The position numbers and the translations under genes are program-made. Below the pieces are notes generated by a model, which saw only the letters and a list, made by a program, of their open reading frames with translations, did no database searches and was not told the DNA's origin. Positions 50,201-59,433 of a stretch of DNA of 64,000 nucleotides are shown in pieces; positions within the stretch are counted from its first letter, which is position 1, and each line of letters starts with the position of its first letter. This DNA comes from Scheffersomyces stipitis CBS 6054 (taxonomy: Eukaryota; Ascomycota; Pichiomycetes; Serinales; Debaryomycetaceae), in the NCBI RefSeq assembly GCF_000209165.1, contig NC_009068.1:1736001-1800000 (forward strand), in the 5' to 3' direction.

Positions 50201-50790
50201 AGAAACAAGAGATGGTGCGTAACCCGCCACTTCAGCTGGATTGGGATAAACACATAACCAGCCGTGTTGATCGCATGACATTTACCCGTAGATCAGCAAA
50301 ATATGAGCAACAAGCCCCGGTGTGTAGCTCCAGTACGCTACTTCAAAAGTTTCCCCTGCTACAGGACAATTACCCCAAGTTTTGGAAGGCTCTTTATAAA
50401 GTACAACTTCTTCATCCCAAAGGGACAGAGGAATTACACAGGGTCCACCTTGGTCACCGCGAACGCCACGGCAATCCGGAGGCTCTTGAAGATTGTGTAA
50501 TGTGCCTCAACTCAATTGAAAGACGGAAATACTTTCACCATACCTACCAAGACTGTGAGGCTAGCCGCACGTTTTGGAATTTGTTAGGGCCTGAAGGTAT
50601 GAACCTAGATTTAAACAACATCATTGGTAAGTTTGAACTTCCCGTGGCTGCTTTCCTTTCTCTAAATCGATACTTCCTTACTGTCTACTTATTTCAAGTT
50701 CGACGGCGGAACAGTGAAGACAGGGAATCCTTCTCTCTGTCAACACTTTCTACTTGGGTATCGATTTTGCAGTCTAGACGTCTTATTTAA
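47236..50790 (+). CDS. LINE ORF2 protein (endonuclease and reverse transcriptase)
   Basis: The 1184-residue protein starts with an APE-like endonuclease (~20-295): Glu56 in LIQET, SVYGPSGN, GDFN at 200-203, RRLDRIY, and His289 in SSTHIT. The reverse transcriptase (~430-760) has FRPISLIN, LDLTKAFDRISH, QGTRQGNPVLP and the catalytic FADD at 702-705. A C-terminal Cys/His motif begins CVMC at 1087. All recognisable catalytic residues are present, so the copy may be functional. It cuts target DNA and primes cDNA synthesis at the nick. The ATG follows the ORF1 stop by a single T. Confidence 0.93.
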   Translation: MSNLLDTAITNPTLKASEVNHRNNLITIRSKNIQRNQDPAKIRELAHKCDILLIQETVFHSQNLNYNNLFQETSSTSLPNLTPEWIHGLLNTLKDSQKELIYTNTSSRTGIILNLQYSHFQQISSNNLDLDADLAPYATDAIIKLTEKEEYILIISVYGPSGNYPAQAKLFTSLHSQIDIITQSFKLNNAGATFHVCLGGDFNMVLDPEIDSFHVGQNTEVASRDAFNAIFHGLQLHDTLRGLDPQIKLFTNDNFRNCRRLDRIYLPTSLKDRVWRYHQHKEGIISSTHITVEIDLIILPKATLKIRKPRFIVKDHWLDNTHLFSILQQTRFSDYTAFIKRLPRIIGYLRNQQSVTSQIEERQPPKIFKDLNDRFKGATHAATIVSTLTTADRARTAITTKDILEIQREHLAALYLDSQAQEAKLSIRRYVQLFRRKVSASDSVELEKPITYEELTSGLQRTANSSTPGEDGVTYLFLKAIWDKAGPLLTKDAENIMQTGILPESMALVLIRLIPKRKRKDLTVDDFRPISLINTSLRVISQVLNMRLQKVTKDLIGYDQCGFMPERQMDFQIQRFRALIDKVSKDPETLKSANVIILDLTKAFDRISHDYLSAVLDQLGFGPRFKRILLLVTTQQFAAIFTNNTKSETFPLKQGTRQGNPVLPILFNLCLEPLLQRLQSRLEGIPIQLDHLPPLTAKYSAFADDLTVFVKGTRDHEILKEELTLFEQASNSLVSIAKSRTCHWGQSPPEDVTKILGFEVLDISTTDYKYLGVPLNGFRWDSYISSLSTQLHFHTIQELPIHLRCTGFNTYIFSKIYFRDLHDPMANDNIKHIKKMVKGHLPRISDRNLSSLKKKGGFGLLNVKQQLLGRRAKVIYETLTNLVDWNLIVLRDKLQSFIDTIYPPTRNQLDPLKWDIVPWYLFLVNYAVQNKDHAMSAYKTYNQFTRAEIAWLEAWFTIIKPKNRYHIPDERGRRFWINSYFKKPFTLNEKQEMVRNPPLQLDWDKHITSRVDRMTFTRRSAKYEQQAPVCSSSTLLQKFPLLQDNYPKFWKALYKVQLLHPKGTEELHRVHLGHRERHGNPEALEDCVMCLNSIERRKYFHHTYQDCEASRTFWNLLGPEGMNLDLNNIIGKFELPVAAFLSLNRYFLTVYLFQVRRRNSEDRESFSLSTLSTWVSILQSRRLI

Positions 50791-50987
50791 ACATTTTACA
50801 AGTCCGGTAGCATATACCGTTGTCAAGTTTTCTACAGTTTTCTAAGGATATCACCTAGTTTTTAGGTAATTTCACTCGGAGGTTTTTATCCTAGGATTTC
50901 CTCCACCATTCGGTATGGATTAGAGGATGATTTATATACTTTGTAGTAGATAGGTTAGACTTTAGTCGTAATACATGCCATTTCGTC

Positions 50988-51001
50988 AAAAAAAAAAAAA
51001 A
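50988..51001 (+). repeat. poly(A) tail of the LINE
   Basis: Fourteen consecutive A, 197 bases after the ORF2 stop, mark the 3' end of the inserted copy. Confidence 0.75.
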
Positions 51002-52617
51002 TTTTCTTAATCTGTTGCATTTTACCTTTTAGGCAACCTTTGATATGACTTTTAAGAGTGTATCTCATTCATTAAGATGGTTTAATATGTCATGGACTGC
51101 TTGGTTACGATTTGAATTATTGTTGGGTTTTTTCCTCACTTTTTGAGTATTTTCAAAAATTAGTGCAAATGTGTTCCATATTTATCTTATTGTATCTATA
51201 ATGTCAAGTAGGCATCAACTACAGAAGTAAAAGAGACGCAATTAAAGCAATGCTTCCTTCGGAGAACATCTAGATGTCAGACCGAGAAGACTAGTGTCCC
51301 TTTGATTTCAGTTTATGGTAAAATGGGTCTCGAGGGATAATGCGAGCCTAAGCCCCAGACTAGACCTGTCACTCCTAAGCCAGGACAGAAAGCCAGGATC
51401 TAGTACCAAGTGAGGGTCAAGAACGAGAACGAGGATCACATACACGTTTTGATCTTGTAGTCTAGGATTCAGAGATTATAGTTCGTGGAGAAAGTGGTAG
51501 ATACCATGTTGGTTAAGTAGCAGATATCAGGCGTCGTGCACTTGATTTTCTTGAATTTGAACTACTGGGATGAGATGGCTTAGAAAACGCTCTTGAGGCA
51601 GGTAATTTAGTTATTTGAGTCCGACACAGGTAACACCAAGAGGAGAATTGTACTGAAGCTTCTTGGAGAGAGGGTTGTCTAGCAAAAGGTTGAATTTGTT
51701 GGCATAGTATGGACTGTAGCATTAGTGGCGACAGCAGAAGGTAGTGTTTAGGTCGAAGACTAATGAATAGTACAACTGTATTGGAGTCTAAGAAAGTAGA
51801 CATATTTCCTACCTACTCTACTAATTTTGAAAGTCGGACTATTTCTTCAATTTCATCTACATTTAGCATATGAAAAATGCTAATTCTCTCACAAGAGAAA
51901 GTACGAGAAATAGATTAGCAAGAGAAATGGTGATTTTGACAACAACAGCCACCTGTCATTTACAACTTAATTTCCATAATTGCCGTATCCCAGACGCCTC
52001 TAGAGGACACCTTGCTGTTCTCTTTTTTGTTGCTCCATTTTGCACCCAAGTTTCGCATGCCTTTAGGATTCCCAAAACGGCAATCCTCTATGTTTTTTTC
52101 TTCCGTGGTGCACGACCTATTTTTCACTTGCGTGTCATGAACGAATTCTCCCCCACTATATAACCTTTTGTTTCCCATGATTGTTGTGGAATCTCCAGCT
52201 CAAGACAAAAGTGCCTAGTTTTGGAAGCCCATATTGCACCATTGACATAGTTCCGTCAGTTGCCGTCACACTCTTACAATTCTGGCTCGCACAGCCCTCG
52301 AATTTCCCAAAATTGTCTCATTTCCTGATCTGATCTGACACCTGCAACTGTTAAGCAGAGTAATTTTTCAGAATTCAACTCTGCACAATTCCATTACAGT
52401 GTTCCTTCCATAGACTGTCAAATTATATCAGGCGTACCACAACTGCTTTGGTATAAAAGAATTGTATTTTGACAATTGTCCACCTTTCAATTTTTGGTAT
52501 AGTATAATTGAAATTGAAATTTGTTAATTGTAATTCACAATCAATCTTGATTATACTTGAATCTCTGATATCCATCACTTAGCTACTTGCCTAACGACAT
52601 TCCTGTTATACATCACA
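51002..52617. other. intergenic between the LINE and ERV29, with a possible decayed reading frame
   Basis: 1.6 kb without an intact gene. At 51341-51757 one plus-strand frame is interrupted eight times, always by TAG, and could be a decayed element; see findings. The right end is the ERV29 promoter. No tRNA or rRNA. Confidence 0.5.
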
Positions 52618-53538
52618 ATGTCATACCGTGGCCCTAATCAGTTCAACAACCAGTTCCGGAATGGAGGTGTGCCTCCCCCAACCAACATTGGCCCCGTGTC
52701 GCAGTCCAGATCTGCCTGGGACAGCTTTGAGCACATATCCAAACAAGTTGAAGACTTGATTGATACTTATTGCAAGCCGCTAAAGCCGTATGTGCCTGGA
52801 ATTGGTAGGGCTTTCATCGTAGCCACTTTCTTTGAAGACTCGTTGAGAATCATTTCCCAGTGGTCTGAACAGATCTACTACTTGCACAACTACAGAAAGA
52901 TCTGGAAGTGGCTAACCTTGACATTTTTGGTGATCAACATCTTCACGATGATCACAGCCTCCACCTTCTTGGTGTTGAGAAAGAAAGCCATGTACGCTAC
53001 ACTGGCATTGGTCGCTGTGGTATTGCTCCAAGGTCTCGCCTACGGCTTGATCTTCGACACACAGTTCATCTTGAGAAACTTGTCTGTTGTCGGAGGTTTA
53101 ATTCTCGCCTTTTCCGACTCGATTGTCAGAGATAAGAGACTGTTGAACATGCCTGGATTGCCTATGATCAACAACCAGGACAACAAGAAGTACTTCTTAT
53201 TAGCTGGAAGATTGTTGTTGTTGTTCTTGTTTTTGGGATTTGTCTTTTCTTCAACTTGGTCACTCGGTAGACTTGCTGTCATTTTGATTGGCTTCATTTC
53301 CTGTGGCTCCATCATTGTAGGCTTCAAAACCAAGTTTGCTGCTTTCGTCTTGTTTGTATTCTTGTTCACATACAACATCTTTGCTAACCAGTTCTGGTTA
53401 TACGGAAGACATGATGCTAGCCGTGATTTCCTCAAGTACGAGTTCTTCCAGACCTTGTCCATTGTAGGTGGTTTGTTGATTATTGTCAACGCTGGAGCTG
53501 GTGAATTCTCTATTGACGAGAAGAAGAAGATCTACTGA
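52618..53538 (+). CDS. ERV29: ER vesicle cargo receptor Erv29 (SURF4 family)
   Basis: The 306-residue protein matches S. cerevisiae Erv29 (310). A short polar N-terminus precedes the conserved VPGIGRAFIVATFFEDSLR block and about seven hydrophobic segments. The last residues KKKIY place lysines at -3 and -4, a COPI retrieval signal. Erv29 loads soluble cargo such as glycosylated pro-alpha-factor into COPII vesicles. The start is the first ATG. Confidence 0.95.
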   Translation: MSYRGPNQFNNQFRNGGVPPPTNIGPVSQSRSAWDSFEHISKQVEDLIDTYCKPLKPYVPGIGRAFIVATFFEDSLRIISQWSEQIYYLHNYRKIWKWLTLTFLVINIFTMITASTFLVLRKKAMYATLALVAVVLLQGLAYGLIFDTQFILRNLSVVGGLILAFSDSIVRDKRLLNMPGLPMINNQDNKKYFLLAGRLLLLFLFLGFVFSSTWSLGRLAVILIGFISCGSIIVGFKTKFAAFVLFVFLFTYNIFANQFWLYGRHDASRDFLKYEFFQTLSIVGGLLIIVNAGAGEFSIDEKKKIY

Positions 53539-54111
53539 TCTACTAGATATATTACAAGAAGAATCAGATCTAGAATATCTTGGGAATCTAGTACGTAAAT
53601 GGGCTCGCCTCAGGCTCTACTACTGTTGCAAAACGTTGTACCAAAATAGTAACATTAAGGCATACATAGACAATACACAGTATTGGAACTAGATAAGATA
53701 GACAACTAACACTGAATACGAGTAGATAGAGTCCTAAATCAAATGGAGCTTGCAGGCTCTAAGAGTTTTTCACATGAAGAATAATGCCTTCTTGGTTGTG
53801 TGCGAGGGTCTTTTATAGAGTCATTTCGGTGTCCCAGAACATTATACGACAAACTAAAAAAACAACCAGTTAATGTCCCACATTTCATTTCTATATCAAT
53901 ATAAACCACTACATCATTATTGTCATATCCATCGTAGCCACAACTAATGTAATAGCCACCATTACTTCATTCCTCCATCTTTCCCATCGCATCACGTGCT
54001 TTTCTCGAATTTGAAAAAATCCGATTATGTGAGATTCTCCAGCCAGTTATAGCTACGATTATTCCAATCACTACTCCACCTCTCCCATACTTTTGCACCA
54101 TATACAATAAT
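53539..54111. other. intergenic, CYT2 promoter
   Basis: 573 bp. CACGTG at 53993 and CCAAT at 54064 lie close to the CYT2 start. No gene was seen. Confidence 0.55.
53993..54068. promoter_or_regulatory. CACGTG plus CCAAT promoter pair of CYT2
   Basis: CACGTG at 53993-53998 and CCAAT at 54064-54068, 119 and 48 bp before the ATG. This is the same pair as before QCR9 and suggests HAP-dependent respiratory control. Confidence 0.5.
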
Positions 54112-54915
54112 ATGGGCCAGGAGGAACAGCCCAAGTGTCCTGTCGATCACACTACCCGTGAAGCGTGGCTCCAGAAAACATCTGGTTCGACTCCGGCAGA
54201 CCATCACAAGATAGACTCAGTAAGCAAGACTAACACCACAGAAGACCAACCGAAATGTCCAGTAGATCACAGTGCCCGTTCTGTTTGGGCGAATAAGGTT
54301 TCTGTACTGGTTCCAGATGCTATAGAGATTGATGCGAGCAAACCTGGAGCTTCTAACGAAGGCTGCTCGTCGGATACATTGAGTTCTGTCGCTGCAGATT
54401 CCGCCATAGCTTCAAATGTAGATTTACCCACCGAAAGAGCCACCAGTTCGATTCCCAGGACGGCTGCCGGTTCCAACTGGGTATATCCGTCACAAAAGCA
54501 GTTCTACGATGCAATGAAAAGAAAGAAGTGGAATCCTGAAGCTAAGGATATGGAGACTATAGTACCTATCCATAATGCTGTGAACGAAAGAGCTTGGATC
54601 CACATCTTGAACTGGGAGAGAAACAACTACGATGAAGCTGTAAAGATGTGCGGAGGAATCACTTTGACAAGTTTCAAGGGAGATCTGAAGAAATTGACAC
54701 CCAGAGCCTGGATCAACTCTACTTTCTTAGGCTATCAAAAGCCTTTTGATAGACACGACTGGAAAATCGATCGTTGCGGCAAGGAAATTGAGTATGTGAT
54801 AGACTTTTACGGAGGAGCAGGTAAAGGAGCATCCTTTTATTTGGACGTGAGACCCAAGTTGAATACATGGGAGGGTGTTAAGTTGCGTTTGACCAGAGCC
54901 GTGGGATGGTCGTGA
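54112..54915 (+). CDS. CYT2: cytochrome heme lyase, probably for cytochrome c1
   Basis: The 267-residue protein belongs to the holocytochrome c synthase family. Two CPV heme-regulatory motifs lie in repeated units: QPKCPVDH near residue 6 and again near residue 45. The lyase core has WVYPSQKQFYDAM, FDRHDW and YVIDFYGG, and ends RLTRAVGWS. The shorter loop before FDRHDW fits Cyt2 better than Cyc3. The enzyme attaches heme to apocytochrome c1 in the intermembrane space. The alternative is CYC3, the cytochrome c lyase. Confidence 0.8.
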   Translation: MGQEEQPKCPVDHTTREAWLQKTSGSTPADHHKIDSVSKTNTTEDQPKCPVDHSARSVWANKVSVLVPDAIEIDASKPGASNEGCSSDTLSSVAADSAIASNVDLPTERATSSIPRTAAGSNWVYPSQKQFYDAMKRKKWNPEAKDMETIVPIHNAVNERAWIHILNWERNNYDEAVKMCGGITLTSFKGDLKKLTPRAWINSTFLGYQKPFDRHDWKIDRCGKEIEYVIDFYGGAGKGASFYLDVRPKLNTWEGVKLRLTRAVGWS

Positions 54916-55372
54916 ACAGAATTGAAAAAGAAGATTATTAAGGGAAAGAAGAACAAGCGGAGAGACTCAAATGAAGATGTTGTCTCAGACTTTATTAATA
55001 AAGATTATTCGGATTTTATAGGTTACTTAAGCAACCACTTGTACATACTCATATACGAATATCATGTATTGCTATAGATTCGTTCTTCTTGAGAAGTTTA
55101 TATATACAGATCAGGGATTAATAAAAAGAGTAGAGGCAACAACATCAAAATGAGTATCAATGAATATAATAGAAATAGACATATGAGTATGATTATACCA
55201 ACATATGACCATCAATACCAATACCATTGAACACATGATATGACCATACAATATTCAATATGATATTTATAAAACCAACATGATAGCAATCAAATATCAT
55301 ACATATCAGTGTTTGAATACGTCAAATCATACTTCTATCATTTATACCACTTTACCAAATGGACCATCATCT
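54916..55372. other. convergent 3' region of CYT2 and TIM10
   Basis: 457 bp, very AT-rich, with many ATATG-like words. No gene recognised. Confidence 0.55.
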
Positions 55373-55648
55373 CTATTGTCTGCCCATGAAAGCACCGGAT
55401 TGTCCGAGTTTTTGCATGTTTTCACCAACCTTGACGTTGGTTTCGAAGTACTTGGAAACACATCTGTCCAAACAGAGAGCTTCCTGCTTGGTGACGTCTG
55501 ATTCGTTGTAGGCAGTGTTAATACACTTCTTGTGACATTGCGAGACAAGAGAGTTGAACATCCCCGTGACCATGTCCAACTCGGCTTCAGCAGCCTGGAG
55601 CTTTTGCTTCGAGTTTACTTGAGGAGCACCGCCACCTAATCCGAACAT
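55373..55648 (-). CDS. TIM10: mitochondrial intermembrane-space chaperone Tim10
   Basis: The ATG at 55646-55648 gives 91 residues beginning [10 protein letters not shown]. The twin motif is CX3C (CHKKC), 16 residues, then CX3C (CLDRC), exactly the small-Tim spacing. [15 protein letters not shown] is typical for Tim10. With Tim9 it forms a hexamer that carries hydrophobic precursors to TIM22. An in-frame ATG 42 codons upstream would add a hydrophobic stretch foreign to the family, so the short form is preferred. Confidence 0.95.
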   Translation of the reverse strand: MFGLGGGAPQVNSKQKLQAAEAELDMVTGMFNSLVSQCHKKCINTAYNESDVTKQEALCLDRCVSKYFETNVKVGENMQKLGQSGAFMGRQ

Positions 55649-56223
55649 TGTTGTGTGTTTGTTGAAAGAGCGGATAGTGAAGGTTAAAGTGAAAAGTTGA
55701 AAACTTGGAGTAAAGGCAAAATTGACTGAAAATTTTGGCTTACGTAAAATCTTACATAATAGTTTAATTTCCATTAATTCCTAAGAATGATATACGGATG
55801 TGATCTAAGAATCTGATTCATGTAGCAACTAGCTGGTGATGATTATAATTGGTAGAGTCTGACTGTAAACATTCATTATTGGATATTTGTCTTGAATATT
55901 GTAGTTGCTTCGGACATCTGCTCTTCAAACCTTTCATAACTGTGCGCGCAGACAGTTCATCACTATTTCGCAACCATACTTAGTGAGACCAAGTTGGCTA
56001 CCCTGAACACTTCACTACTCGTAAACTATGCCTACAGACCCATATCTCAGTCAAGACTACTAGCTGTATCTGGTAGCAAGTATAAACTTGAACTCCATAG
56101 ACTTGCCTAAGCTGGTAAGCAAATCCAACCACGTTGCTCTCATGTGCTATCTTACTTCACTCTCTCGTAATCATAGTTCATTAATATACTCTTATATACT
56201 TCATAAAAATACTCATGTTTTCA
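55649..56223. other. intergenic, TIM10 promoter and kelch-gene 3' side
   Basis: 575 bp without a recognised gene or RNA. Confidence 0.55.
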
Positions 56224-59200
56224 TTACAAGCTCGGAAACACAAAGTGGACATGTGCCCCCCACAACAAAAGATCAGTAGGTATATCCAGCTCAATGATAT
56301 CCTTATCTTTTTTCTTTTCAGGACATGGCATCGCCATTCCATGGCAGATGGTTATGTTCTTACCGTTTAAAGAAATGGACCCAGCATAGTTGCTGATGCG
56401 GGCATTGACCCATGATGGGTTGTGACTCACTTTCTGTACGTAGTTGTCGCTGAGCAGTGAGTTTACATCATAGTAGTAGCGGATGAACTTCCACGTCTGA
56501 GTCTGGAGGTTGAGAACAGGAATCCGGAGCAAGTTGCTGTTATTGGTAGCAAACGGAAACATCGTGAACCTAGTCACTTCAAAATTATTTGTTTCATATG
56601 GTTTCTCATCAAAGTAACGTAAGTAGTCGTTGCGGAAGCCTCCCATAAAGAACAAGTAGTCGCGTTCTTCGTTCCTGTAGTACAACGCTGTGTGGTGACA
56701 TGCTCGGAGTTCAGCTTCTATCAATGCTGGTTCGTCAAGCTCGTTTTCCTTCGAGTAGCTGGCTCCGTCATCGTCACCACCAGCTTCAAGAGGAACATTG
56801 AAATAATCATACAAGTATGTAGAAAGCTTCTCCCATCTGCACTCGTCAAATTTGAAAATGTAGAAATCGCTGAAGAAATCGAAGTCGTCATTACAACCTC
56901 CCTGGACTACAAATGCCTTGCCAGAGAAAAAGTTCTCCGTAGACCCCTTACTGGCAGACTTAGATGTCTCGTTACTAATGCTGTGCCCTGTGTGGAAAGA
57001 AGCAGAGCAATGCGACGAAGCACTAAGGGGTGAGGTGGGACGTTTTAATTTACTAGGATAAAATTCCTCGCTATCGTGGAGATTCCACTCACACTCCAAG
57101 TCCTGATTCCTCTTGTGATCTATCAAGGAAAAGGCGAAGAAGCCTCTGGGAGAGGGCCATTCTTCGCTATTGTCCATAGGACACTCCTTTTCAAGTCCGA
57201 TGTTGAATACAAGAGCTTCTCTGTTAAACGACATACCCTTGTCTGTATCTTCGATAGCTAAATCTATCTTCAATAGTTCGTTACATGCCACAAATTTCTG
57301 GTATCCTGTTTCATCTGTCTCACTGTAGAAGCCACCAAAAATGAAAATGGAAACCCCGTTAAGACCGGATTTTAAGAGAGAATCATAAAACATGCCCTCG
57401 TTCTTGATATCTCTCTCAAAGGAGTCAATAGATTCATCATCCCGACTCGGCTGTTTCATCAAATCACAGATTACAAGATCACAACCTAAATCAGGTTTAC
57501 CTGTTGGTGCAGAGAATGGCTTCTTGATTCCAACCTGAATAGCAGCCTCAGGCTGAGGTGTAAAATTCCGGAAATGATCCGGTGACGGTGTTGATCGTAC
57601 GAGAGGTACGAAGTCAGCATTCTTGGTATCGACTTTTAACGGAACAGGCTGTTCAGCCTTGGGTTTCTGTATTGGAGAAACCGGTCTGCTTCCAGAGCCA
57701 TTGCTGGTTCCATTATTCGCATTCGAGGTGATCGACCGATTCTCCTTCACTTGCTTAGAGTACGTATTCTTTAACGGATGAGACGATTTCGGCTCATTTC
57801 TCTGCGAAGTATGTCTATGCAAATACTTGGTAGACTTAGAGAATACCTTACTCATTCTGGACGTAGTACTACTGGCCGGTAAACTATTCGTACTGCTTCC
57901 ACTACTGGTGTTGGCCAGATTGTTCGTCAAAGTTGTTTTTAAGTTAGAGCCAGAAGAGTACGATTTAGAGTTCGAAGATTCAATTGACAGCTGTGTCACA
58001 GAATTGAGTGTAGACTGGTTTGTCATTTGCTTCAGAAATGGAAACGTTCCCAGTACAGATGTGTACGGACTTGCTGGTGTTTCTGGTTCGTCTTTTTTGA
58101 GATTATTAGTAGTGGATGTGTTTATCGAAGCATTAGTTTGGTTAGCGGTAATTGATGAAGAAACAGAGTATGTGTCGGTGAGCTTTACGTGCTGCGAACC
58201 GGACTTTGGTGAACTTACTGGTCTCAATGAGGGGCTAGGAGCATACGCCAGCTTGTCCTTTCTGTTATCCGTGAATATTGGGGGCAGAGGGATTCTAGCC
58301 GGCAAGTCCTTGTTTACGTCATTCACATCAAAGATGTTAGCAGTGATTCCACAACCTAGTTTGCCAATATGAGTCTTAGAGGGGTCCTTTAATTTAACCT
58401 TCAATTCGACTTTAGAAAACTTCAACGTGATCACGTCCAAGATATAACCGTCTTCATTCAACTTCAACTTCTTCTTGATGATCCACCTATCGATCTCGGG
58501 ATTGTAGTATACAGACTCAGTCTTGAGCTCGAAGCCTCCATAGAAAAATACATGTCTTTGGGAAATCTGAGTACTCACCAAAGAATTGAGATGGCAGGGG
58601 AAGTCCTTTAAGTTGATAGTATCTAAATAAGTGATGGTTCCTCTTGCAGGATTGAAAGCAAAGAAGTGTTGGTTCTGGTTCATGAACGGATTGGTCAAGA
58701 TCTCTTTGTTAACAAAAGGAGGAAGGTCCACAGGAAAGTGCACAGAGACCTTGTCCAAATCAACATTTCTGGGCAAGCCCAACGACCTGAAGTTTGTATT
58801 CAGCGATACATAGATTCCCCCAAAGGTGTATGTGATCTCTTCGAAGTCAAAATGGTTCTGGTAGCAAAGTTTGGGTATGTCCTTCATCATTTTTACTTGG
58901 ACTTTATCGTCCTTGTAGCAATTAGGAATATTTAAACTTGTTCTGGGAATCGAGTAGTACGCAGAAAAAGGGCTGCGGATATCATCTTTACGGAGAATAT
59001 CTCCTTCAGCCTCGGCTTCGTCGTCTGGAAGTCTCAGATAGATCGACTTCACCGTCAGAGACCGCTTAGAATCAGAGTTTGTCGAGCCGAAAGCTTTATG
59101 ATCCACTTCGTCTAGAACGAGCAGGGGAGTAAAGTAGTCATAGTCGTAATCTTTGCTGAGAATCCTATTGGAAGAGGTGTTTTCAAGTAAGTCATACTTG

Positions 59201-59433
59201 AAAACTGAATATGGCACTTTGACTCCGTGGATCCAGCCCTTTGTGCTCTTTGCGAGAAACTCATCATCGTTCTGACGAGAAAGCCCAACATTGAGGTTCA
59301 AAGGCTCACCAATAGGATTGAGAAGTGGTGTATTGGGCGAAGTGAGAACATCGTCCAAATTATTGTTGTTGGATTCAGTCTGTTTGGGCGTTCTCCATGT
59401 CGGAGGATTTAGACTTGCAACAGAGGACGTCAT
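56224..59433 (-). CDS. large kelch-repeat protein, possibly Gpb1/Gpb2 (Krh)-like
   Basis: The 1069-residue protein has scattered kelch blades: YTFGGIYV (~200), HVFFYGGFEL (~300), IFIFGGFYSE (~700), FVVQGGCND (~845) and LFFMGGFRN (~940). A Ser/Thr/Asn-rich, probably disordered insert (~410-620) separates the two halves. The C-terminus is compact. Split kelch proteins of this size in yeasts include Gpb1/Gpb2, which restrain PKA signalling, and Mds3/Pmd1. The N-terminal part, around HGVKVPYSVFKYD, favours Gpb over Mds3 in my judgement, but this is not certain. The start is the first ATG. Confidence 0.8.
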   Translation of the reverse strand: MTSSVASLNPPTWRTPKQTESNNNNLDDVLTSPNTPLLNPIGEPLNLNVGLSRQNDDEFLAKSTKGWIHGVKVPYSVFKYDLLENTSSNRILSKDYDYDYFTPLLVLDEVDHKAFGSTNSDSKRSLTVKSIYLRLPDDEAEAEGDILRKDDIRSPFSAYYSIPRTSLNIPNCYKDDKVQVKMMKDIPKLCYQNHFDFEEITYTFGGIYVSLNTNFRSLGLPRNVDLDKVSVHFPVDLPPFVNKEILTNPFMNQNQHFFAFNPARGTITYLDTINLKDFPCHLNSLVSTQISQRHVFFYGGFELKTESVYYNPEIDRWIIKKKLKLNEDGYILDVITLKFSKVELKVKLKDPSKTHIGKLGCGITANIFDVNDVNKDLPARIPLPPIFTDNRKDKLAYAPSPSLRPVSSPKSGSQHVKLTDTYSVSSSITANQTNASINTSTTNNLKKDEPETPASPYTSVLGTFPFLKQMTNQSTLNSVTQLSIESSNSKSYSSGSNLKTTLTNNLANTSSGSSTNSLPASSTTSRMSKVFSKSTKYLHRHTSQRNEPKSSHPLKNTYSKQVKENRSITSNANNGTSNGSGSRPVSPIQKPKAEQPVPLKVDTKNADFVPLVRSTPSPDHFRNFTPQPEAAIQVGIKKPFSAPTGKPDLGCDLVICDLMKQPSRDDESIDSFERDIKNEGMFYDSLLKSGLNGVSIFIFGGFYSETDETGYQKFVACNELLKIDLAIEDTDKGMSFNREALVFNIGLEKECPMDNSEEWPSPRGFFAFSLIDHKRNQDLECEWNLHDSEEFYPSKLKRPTSPLSASSHCSASFHTGHSISNETSKSASKGSTENFFSGKAFVVQGGCNDDFDFFSDFYIFKFDECRWEKLSTYLYDYFNVPLEAGGDDDGASYSKENELDEPALIEAELRACHHTALYYRNEERDYLFFMGGFRNDYLRYFDEKPYETNNFEVTRFTMFPFATNNSNLLRIPVLNLQTQTWKFIRYYYDVNSLLSDNYVQKVSHNPSWVNARISNYAGSISLNGKNITICHGMAMPCPEKKKDKDIIELDIPTDLLLWGAHVHFVFPSL

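Larger units (their letters stand above)
44256..51001 (+). mobile_element. non-LTR retrotransposon (LINE, L1/Zorro-like), apparently complete
   Basis: Two long uninterrupted ORFs, ORF1 with a zinc knuckle and ORF2 with endonuclease and reverse transcriptase, are followed by a ~200-bp 3' region and a 14-A tail at 50988-51001. That is the layout of L1-clade LINEs, known in CTG-clade yeasts as Zorro. No RNase H domain was recognised in ORF2, as expected for L1. The 5' end is uncertain: it lies between the tRNA at 44177 and the ORF1 ATG. No clear target-site duplication was found by eye. Confidence 0.92.

Noticed and set aside
44178..51020. Target-site duplication of the LINE
   Set aside because: Short T-rich words are shared on both sides, but no convincing direct repeat could be fixed by eye.
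55649..55774. 42-residue extension of TIM10
   Set aside because: Although it begins with ATG, small Tims lack such a presequence and use their own cysteine signal; the short form fits the family.
57827..58372. 181-codon plus-strand open frame
   Set aside because: Antisense of the Ser/Thr-rich part of the kelch gene.
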